Assembly: GCF_033118175.1 (NCBI RefSeq)
Contig: NC_083689.1
Coordinates: forward strand, 25,092,501-25,156,500
DNA: 64,000 bases
Source: Dama dama
Taxonomy: Eukaryota; Chordata; Mammalia; Artiodactyla; Cervidae
Reading direction: 5' to 3'
Shown: one piece after another, positions 57,149-64,000 of the stretch
Position numbering within the stretch: the stretch's first letter is position 1
How the letters are laid out: every line of letters starts with the position of its first letter
Notes under the pieces: model-generated
Seen by the model: the letters and a program-made list of their open reading frames with translations, nothing else
What the model was told of the DNA's origin: nothing
Database searches by the model: none
Position numbers and translations under genes: made by a program

Positions 57149-57710
57149 TAAATAGTGACTTTTAATTACTGACTTTAATTAGTACATTAGTGACTTTACT
57201 CTTCTGTAAAGCTGTATTCTTTCTCATGTGTGGTCACAGAAGTCTTAGCTTAGTGGTATATTGATGATTTGACAGAGATTTCTTTTAATGCCTTGAATTA
57301 ATAAATTTCCAAGCTTTTGTTGGAGGGCTTTGTCTGTATGAGACAGTTTGTTCAGTCATGTCTTCAGTGCTGCAGAAGGTAAATTACAACTGGGTCCGTA
57401 TTCTTGCTTGGGAAATACCATGGATAGAGGAGCCTAGAGGGCTATAGTCCATGGAGTCACAAAAGAGTGGGACATGACTAAGCAACTAAACAACAACCTC
57501 ACCTTCACTTCTTTTTTATAAAATACATGTATCTTACAAAATTTTTTTAAAATTTGGTTGGCTGCTTCAAGTCAGCTTCAGCACACGGAATCGTCAGTCT
57601 TCCGTGCAGCATGTGGGATCTAGTTCCCTGACCAGGGATCAAACCCAGGCCTCCTGCATTGGGAGTGTGAAGCTTTAGCTACTGGACCATGAGGGAAGTC
57701 CCACTGTCTT
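57149..57710. mobile_element. SINE pair in AT-rich sequence
   Basis: Bov-A/Bov-tA fragment, sense, at about 57383-57500 (ggctatagtccatggagtca). Antisense CHR-type SINE at about 57545-57702 (ccctgaccagggatcaaacc). Nothing else recognised. Confidence 0.8.
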
Positions 57711-59516
57711 CACTTCTTGTATAAGTAGTTTCAAGGTCACTCAGAGGTCAGAGCTTAGGGTCTTCTTAGGTCTTTCCTGAGTATGCACAAAGTTCTGACA
57801 TACACATGAACTTCTAGACTCCTAGGAATTATGTTCAAGCTTGTTGAAGCCCCCAGGGACATCTCCTTCAAGTTTTTTGGTTACTCTCTTTTGGTCCCAA
57901 TTAATAATGCTGCCTTGGCAGCTGCAGTGTCAGCCAATCATCACTAGTTGACTACAGCAGGTAGGGCTGTTTGCAGAATGAGCTGGAGTCAGACTGAATA
58001 AAGAGTGGAGATTTTCAGTAAGCTGCCAGACAGGTCAAACACTGGCACTTCTGTTCAGCTGAAGATTTTGGGGAACTCCATATCTATTCTGCTCTTTCCG
58101 GTGGTTGCTGCTTTCACAGGTACTGTAGTTATGGGGCTTTTGATCTTCAAAGCTACCACAAAGACAGGGCGAGGGGAGTGGGTTTAGAGCAAGTTAAAAT
58201 GCCACCGGCTTTTCTCCCTGAAATCCAGCTGTTTTCCTTGAACAAACTATCCTTGGCTTGTTGTAAGCCTTAACTTCCAAAGTTCTGAAAAAGTTTGACA
58301 GTTTTTGATAGGGTTTTCATTGGTTTTATGGAGGAGCAGAGTTTTGGCAGACTTTACTCTTTCATTATTTTCCCTACTTTCTTCCCAGTTTCCCCTTCCC
58401 TTACATCCCTGAAGAAAGCAGAACTCCTTTACTTACTAAAGCCATACATTTATACTGATACTTCAGATTCAATCCAGCACTACAGGGGGGTTCTTTTTAT
58501 AGCCTTTCTCCTTTCTTGATATGCAAACATCTTTCTCTAACAGTGAGAAACTCAGTTATTATCTACAAATGTGTATGTATTTATTTTCATATGTAAAGTG
58601 GTTTCAGAATTGCTAACCCATACTCCAGTGAAAAATGCATTTGTTTGATTTACTTTTAAAAAGATGACTGACTGACTGCTATGTTAACAAATTGTGAGGA
58701 GAGGGACCAAGTCAGCAAGAGCAGTTAGGTGGTTCCTGATTATTTGGCTTAAATGATGATGATGGCTTGGACCAGAGCAGTGATGGTTTAGATGGTGAGG
58801 CATGGTCAGATTCTGGATATAATATTAAAGTTGAATCCATAGTATTAAGCTGATGGGTTCAATGTGAGATGAGATAAACAGAAAAGAGAAGATGTCAAGA
58901 TTTTTTCCTGAGTAGTTGGAAGACAAGTGGTCATTCCCCCAAAGCTATGGGAGGTGCAGGTTCTCAGGGAAGACTGGGCCATTTTAAGTTTCAGATGTCT
59001 GTTAGATGGCCATCCAGGTGCAACCAGCTATCCAGTTGCTCTTCTGCTGCTTCGTCGTGTGTGAGTCAGGAGTTTAAATCACTTTGGACTGGAGACACAC
59101 CTGAGGTTTCAACTCTACAAGACTACTAAAGGAGCAGCCAGGGCCCCCGCTCTGTGCTGGGAGTGTCGTGTGCTCCAGCCCACTTCCAGATGCTGCTCTT
59201 CTCTGTATCTCTGTCAGAAAGCTTTTTTCTCACCCCTCCCCCCTTTTTAAAAAAAACTGTGGAAGGCAGCTCTGTGGAAGATGTACATTGAAAGCCAGTA
59301 GCTTAACAGGCCCTGAAATAGCCCTAGTGATTCTTCAGAGTTGGTATATAAATACCCCAGCTCTCTTGCTCCTCGGTTGGGATAATTCTGAGGTGCACGC
59401 TTTGCCAAATTTCCCACACACTCTGTGAGATTTAACTCCAAACTGCCTACTATGGTAGCTGGTGTAAGAATACACTTTGTTGGATGCTTTCTCATCACTA
59501 TGTATTGTGATTCCCC
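57711..59516. other. Old repeats and unique sequence, no gene
   Basis: L1-like words (gcttgttgtaagccttaact, near 58255-58275) up to about 58560. The 58690-59130 segment (gctatgggaggtgcaggttc, aagtttcagatgtctgttag) looks like an old interspersed repeat that may resume at 60000-60030 (gggactggatgatgtcacca). 59300-59500 has LTR-like features (tatataaata). No RAD50 exon found. Confidence 0.45.
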
Positions 59517-59528
59517 ATCTCCTACTGT

Positions 59529-59920
59529 CGGACTATAAAGAGAGCTGAGCGCCGAAGAACTGATGCTTTTGAACTATGGTGTTGGTGACAACTTTTGAGA
59601 GTCCCTTGGACTGCAAGGAGATCAAACCAGTCAATCTTCAAGGAAATCAGTCCTGAATATTCACTGGAAGGACTGATGCTGAACCTGAAGCGCCGGTACT
59701 TTGGCCACCTGATGCGAAGAACTGACTCATTGGAAAAGACCCTGATGCTGGGAAAGATTGAAGGCAGAAGGGGATGACAGAGGATGAGATGGTTGGATGG
59801 TATCACCAACTCGATGGACTTGGGTTTAAGCAAACTCCAAGAGTTGGTGATGGACAGGGAAACCTGGCGTGCTGCAGCCCATGGGGTTGCAGAGTCGAAC
59901 ACGACAGAACGACTGAACTG
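59529..59920 (+). mobile_element. BovB 3' copy (sense)
   Basis: gagctgagcgccgaagaact to gaacacgacagaacgactga. Perfect 12-bp duplication ATCTCCTACTGT (59517-59528 and 59921-59932). Confidence 0.95.
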
Positions 59921-59932
59921 ATCTCCTACTGT

Positions 59933-61780
59933 TAACTTTCGCTTGAATCACTGTTTCAGGTTTTACTTCTGAAAGAGCTCAAACTAAGATAATTTTAAAC
60001 CTGTGGGACTGGATGATGTCACCAAATAAGTCAGTATGAGAAGAAGAGATGCAGATGCAGGGTGAGCTCTAAAGCAGGGCAATACCATAAGGTCAGGGAA
60101 ATAGAGAACAAGCAGAAGAAAGTGCGTGTGCAGGGAGAAGGGAGTACTGTTTTGCCAGGGTTGGATACTATGAGAAAAACTTGTGAACGGAAGAGGGAAA
60201 ATAAAGTTGAGTTTTTATGCAAGACAGTATTACTAGGATGGACCATGGAATTTAAAGACCATGAACTGAAAAAGTGGTAAAATCAATGGGTTGAGATCCT
60301 GGTGGGCTTCAGTGTACCTTCCCAGCACGGTCCTTGTTGAGAACGCTGGTGAGGACAAACAGCTGGGACTTCATTGAGCTTCATGAACAGCTTCACGTGA
60401 CCTCTTTTGTTTGTGCATGCTTGCTAGTAAATGTTTTTATGGATAGCGGAAAAAGATATCTTGGTGGGCTTAAAGAATTGCCGGAGTTGGAGATCCCAGG
60501 AGTGAACTGTAAAGATACCAGAGATTACTGTAGATGCTTAAAATGGAAATATGGAGAGTTGTGGTTATTGTTGTTGACGGACTGGACTCTGGCTAAAACT
60601 ATGGAGTTATCTCACTGGAGGAAACAGCAAGGAGTCGAGAGATCTAAGTGTATGATCTAAGTGACCATCATCTGGATTCTGGTCACCAATGGTCATGAAA
60701 TTAATTTGGAGAATAATTCTCAACTGAGAGCTGAAATTGCCACTAAGTGGGAGTGATGGGGCTGGGGCCTAAAGATAACTACAAGAAAGAGCAAACTGAT
60801 GAGGTGATGCTTTTCTTAAATACACACACTTACTTATGTGCCAGGGAATTCTAAGCAGTTTTAAAAGTCGCTTAATCCTCATACCACCACAAGATAGGCA
60901 CCATTTTAGCTACTTTTACAGATAAGGAAACAGGAGCAAGAGAGGCTAAATGACTTGCCCAAGGTCCTAAAGCTAGTAAGTGGTGGTGTTGGGATTTAAG
61001 CCTGTGAGTCTGGCTCATATTCTTGACTTCCATATTGTGATGTCCATTCATCTTCAAGTGTGTGTGTGTGTTTAGGGGGTAGGGGGTGGGGAACAATGTA
61101 GAAGCAGGGTGAAAAGCTTAAAAAGGGCACCTACTCGACCTCCAAGTCCAAGTGACATGAGGGAAATAGAGAAAGTTACTCAAAAGGGCTGTGAGGGAAG
61201 TCACATCCTCAGAAGAAACCAGACTTGAAATTGGGAGTCCTGTTTTAATTTGTAAGTAACTTTGTTTCATTGGCTGTATTTATCTTGTATTGCCTTTTTG
61301 TTATTTGTTCCAATGACTAGAGCTTTCAAAAATATGTTGATGGAAGTTACCTGGTATTTTTATTTAATGGAAAATATTTCATCTTTTACTATTAAGATGA
61401 CTATTAAATTTTAACTCAGACAAATAACACGAAGAAAATATTATTTTATTCTTTGCAAAACTTGAGTTTACTAAAGCTGGGAGGTGTTGAATTTTATCAA
61501 ATAATGGTCAAATAATTTATCAAAAAATTCTTATCCGAATTTTTCCCCTTTGCCTTTATTATGGTAATGATTTATGAACAGAGTTATCCTCTGAAATATT
61601 CTTACATTCTTGGGATAAAGATACCTTGGTTATTACATGTGTTTATTTTAAAAGATGACTGGAATTGATTTGTTCTTTCTTAATTTATGAATTCTTCAAT
61701 GTGTCCTCTCAGTGAGGATTGGTCTGCTGTTCTTTCCTCATGGTACTGCTGTTGATATCATGCTAGCCTGGCTAATATAG
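59933..61780. other. Mostly unique sequence with an antisense MIR
   Basis: MIR at about 60830-61015 (ttatgtgccagggaattcta, acagataaggaaacaggagc, gacttgcccaaggtcctaaa). A 108-codon open frame at 60334-60660 has no recognisable family. No gene called. Confidence 0.5.
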
Positions 61781-61788
61781 CAATTTTA

Positions 61789-62680
61789 TCTTACTTTTTA
61801 TTAATTTATTTAATGGGAGGCTAATTACTTTATAATATTGTAGTGGTTTTTGCCGTACATCGGCATGAATCAGCCATGGGTGTACATGTGTTCCCCATCC
61901 TGAACTCCGCTCCCACCCCATCCCATCCCTCAGGGTCATCCCAGTGCACCAGCCCTGAGTGCCCTGTCTCATGCATCAAACCTGGATTGGTGACCTGGTT
62001 CACATATGATAATATACATGTTTCAATGCTGTTCTCTCAAATATCCCACCCTTGCCTTCTCCCACAGAGTTCAAAAGTCTGTCCTTTACATCTGTGTCTC
62101 TTTTGCTATCTCGATTATAGGGTCGTCGTTACCATCATTCTAAAATCCATATATATGCGTTAATATACTGTATTGGTGTTTTTCTTTCTGACTTACTCCA
62201 CTCTGTATAATAGGCTCCAGTTTCATCCACCTCATTAGAACTGATTGAAATGCATTCTTTTTAATAGCTGAGTAATATTCTGTTGTTTATGTACCACAGC
62301 TTCCTTATCCATTCGTCTGCTGATGGACATCTAGGTTGCTTCCATGTCCTGGCTATTATAAACAGTGCTGTGATGAACACTGGGGCACACGTGTCTCTTT
62401 TAATTCTGGTTTCCCTGGTGTGTATGCCCAGCAGTAGGATTGCTGGGTTGTATGGCAAGTCTCTCCTTTTTTGGTATGGCAGTTCCATTTCCAGTTTTTT
62501 AAGGCATCTCCACACTGTTTTCCATAGTGGCTGTACTAGTTTGCATTCCCACCAACAGTGTAAGAGGGTTCCCTTTTCTCCACACCCTCTCCTGCATTTA
62601 TTGCTTGTAGACTTTTAGATAGCAGCCATCCTGACTGGCGTGAGATGGTACCTCATTGTGGTTTTGATTTGCATTTCTCT
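61789..62680 (-). mobile_element. L1 LINE 3' end, 5'-truncated
   Basis: Antisense L1 terminus ggaggctaattactttataa to tggtacctcattgtggtttt. Duplication CAATTTTA (61781-61788 and 62681-62688). Confidence 0.88.
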
Positions 62681-62925
62681 CAATTTTAGTTTTTCAGAGC
62701 TCATTGGGATGACTGAATTTAGTCAGTGGACAAGAAGCAGGTGGCTAGAGTGGTGCTTCTACTGCTTGGCCCTTTCCTCCAGGGATTAGTGAGGGTCTGG
62801 ACCAGACTTCCTCAAACAAGGTTCTTTGTGTGAACCACAGAACACAGAAAATGGTGAGTTTTCTCAAGGTAGTATATAATCACTATCAGATGCACAGAAA
62901 TTGGTTATATACAGTGGATACTGTA

Positions 62926-63415
62926 TTAGTTCCTATTGCTGCTGTAACAAATTAGCACAAATTTAGCAGCTTAAAACAAGTATCATTCTCTTACATAACT
63001 CTGCAGGCCGAAAGTCCAAAAATCAGTTTACTGGACTGAAAATGAGGTGTCAACAGGGATGGTTCCTTCTGGAGGTTCTGAGAGAAGAATCAGTTTGCCT
63101 TTTTTTCAGCTTCTGTGGTTGCCTATATTTCTTGGTTTATAGCTGTTCCTCCACCTTCAAAGTGCATCACTCGTCTCTGCATCTCTCAATACAGTACCTT
63201 CTCCTCTTCTGCCATCCACTCTCTCTGCCCGCTCCTTACTAGGATACTCTTAATTACATTCAGCCCACCAGGCTCATTTCCCCATCTCAAGATCCTTAAT
63301 TTTAATCATATTTGCAAAGTCCCTTTTGCCATATTATTAGGTAACATTCACAGGTTCCTGAGATTAGAACCTCAGTATCTTCAGAGGCCGTTATTCAGTC
63401 TATCACAGATAGCTT
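62926..63415. mobile_element. Ancient interspersed repeat (gctgctgtaaca type)
   Basis: tgtattagttcctattgctg, ctggaggttctgagagaaga, tttgcaaagtcccttttgcc, cagtctatcaca; similar in type to 45515-45895. Class uncertain. Confidence 0.6.
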
Positions 63416-64000
63416 AAAACCTTAGGGCTTACTTCTTTTCTAGACCCGTGTTGAGAAAGGCTGTCTGTAGCATGTGCTCATTAGATTTGCAGATGGGCAA
63501 AAGTGATGGTGCCTTGTGACTGACAGACTCTAACAGTCTAGTTCAGAAGTGTGTGACTTGGTAGCACTCTTGTGGCATGCCTGTGAAAGGCTTCAAGTTG
63601 TCAGCTGGCAGTTCCAGGGAAAGGGTATGATTTGGGCTCTCATTAGAAACAACATCTGGAATGAAAATGAGGCGGGCTTTTCCAGGACTGCTTGGATCCC
63701 ATCAGGAGCAAGTCTTGACTTTTGAGCAAGCCCTGCTTCCTTTCCACACCAGAGCTCTAAGTGGGAGAGCTGTCGGGACACGCGGTAAGGCCAAGCTGAT
63801 GAAACAGCACAGACATATGGGAAAGTTACAGACCCCTGCAAGAAGGCAGGTCAGGCCCCCCAGGGAGGAGGAGGCCTTGCTCTTGGGCAGAGCTTTCCAG
63901 AAATGGATGTGCACAGTGGGGAACTTCCTGTCTCCAAACAGCCCCGGTTTGGAGGACTACCTGGTTAGGGATATGTGGGGAGGGAATAGAGTGGGCACTG
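63416..64000. other. Right edge, unique sequence
   Basis: No gene or clear repeat recognised. Minus-strand frames lack known motifs. RAD50 would be expected further right on the minus strand. Confidence 0.4.

Noticed and set aside
60334..60660. 108-codon open frame on the plus strand
   Set aside because: No family motif, no splice or poly(A) context, and neighbouring DNA is intergenic; length is within chance for 64 kb.
57711..64000. Expected RAD50 3' exons on the minus strand
   Set aside because: I looked for the conserved C-terminal motif around the THDEDFVE block and the last coding exon and found nothing similar; the open frames here do not resemble RAD50.

Overview
This is mammalian nuclear DNA from a ruminant. 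BovB (RTE) LINEs, Bov-tA/BovA2 SINEs and CHR-type SINEs fill much of it, and these are ruminant or cetartiodactyl hallmarks. The window covers part of the Th2 cytokine cluster. IL13 and IL4 lie on the minus strand in the usual order, IL13 upstream of IL4. IL13 is complete: four coding exons (20663-22627), TATA box, AU-rich 3' UTR and poly(A) signal. IL4 is cut by the window start: only exons 1 and 2, the proximal promoter and part of intron 2 are present. The residues I can read differ from my recollection of cattle IL4 and IL13 at several sites, so the animal is probably a ruminant other than Bos taurus; I cannot name the species.

Layout. 1-2686: IL4 intron 2. 2687-3144: IL4 exons 2 and 1. 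About 3210-3440: IL4 promoter with NFAT P-elements. 3441-19831: IL4-IL13 intergenic DNA, containing old SINE, LINE and LTR remnants, an endogenous retrovirus (ERV) remnant bounded by two LTRs in opposite orientation (7435-11993), and a mostly non-repetitive stretch around 15.1-17.9 kb where a conserved regulatory element such as CNS-1 would be expected. 19832-22690: IL13. 24185-24640: a CpG-rich patch carrying a GATA cluster about 1.6 kb upstream of IL13, matching the described conserved GATA3 response element (CGRE). About 26.6-57.7 kb: almost unbroken LINE/SINE DNA with many BovB copies (one near full length), L1 fragments, a U6 snRNA chimeric retrocopy and an ANAPC13 processed pseudogene. 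57.7-64 kb: older repeats and some unique DNA.

IL4 and IL13 are secreted type-2 cytokines that share the IL4R-alpha signalling chain. They are co-regulated by GATA3, STAT6 and NFAT through their promoters, intergenic elements and the locus control region inside RAD50. RAD50 should lie to the right on the same strand, but I could not find any of its coding exons here. The most interesting material outside the genes is the retrotransposition record: perfect target-site duplications, a BovB with an inverted 5' part, poly(A)-only insertions, BovB nested in BovB, and the inverted-LTR provirus remnant. I see no undescribed gene system in the window.
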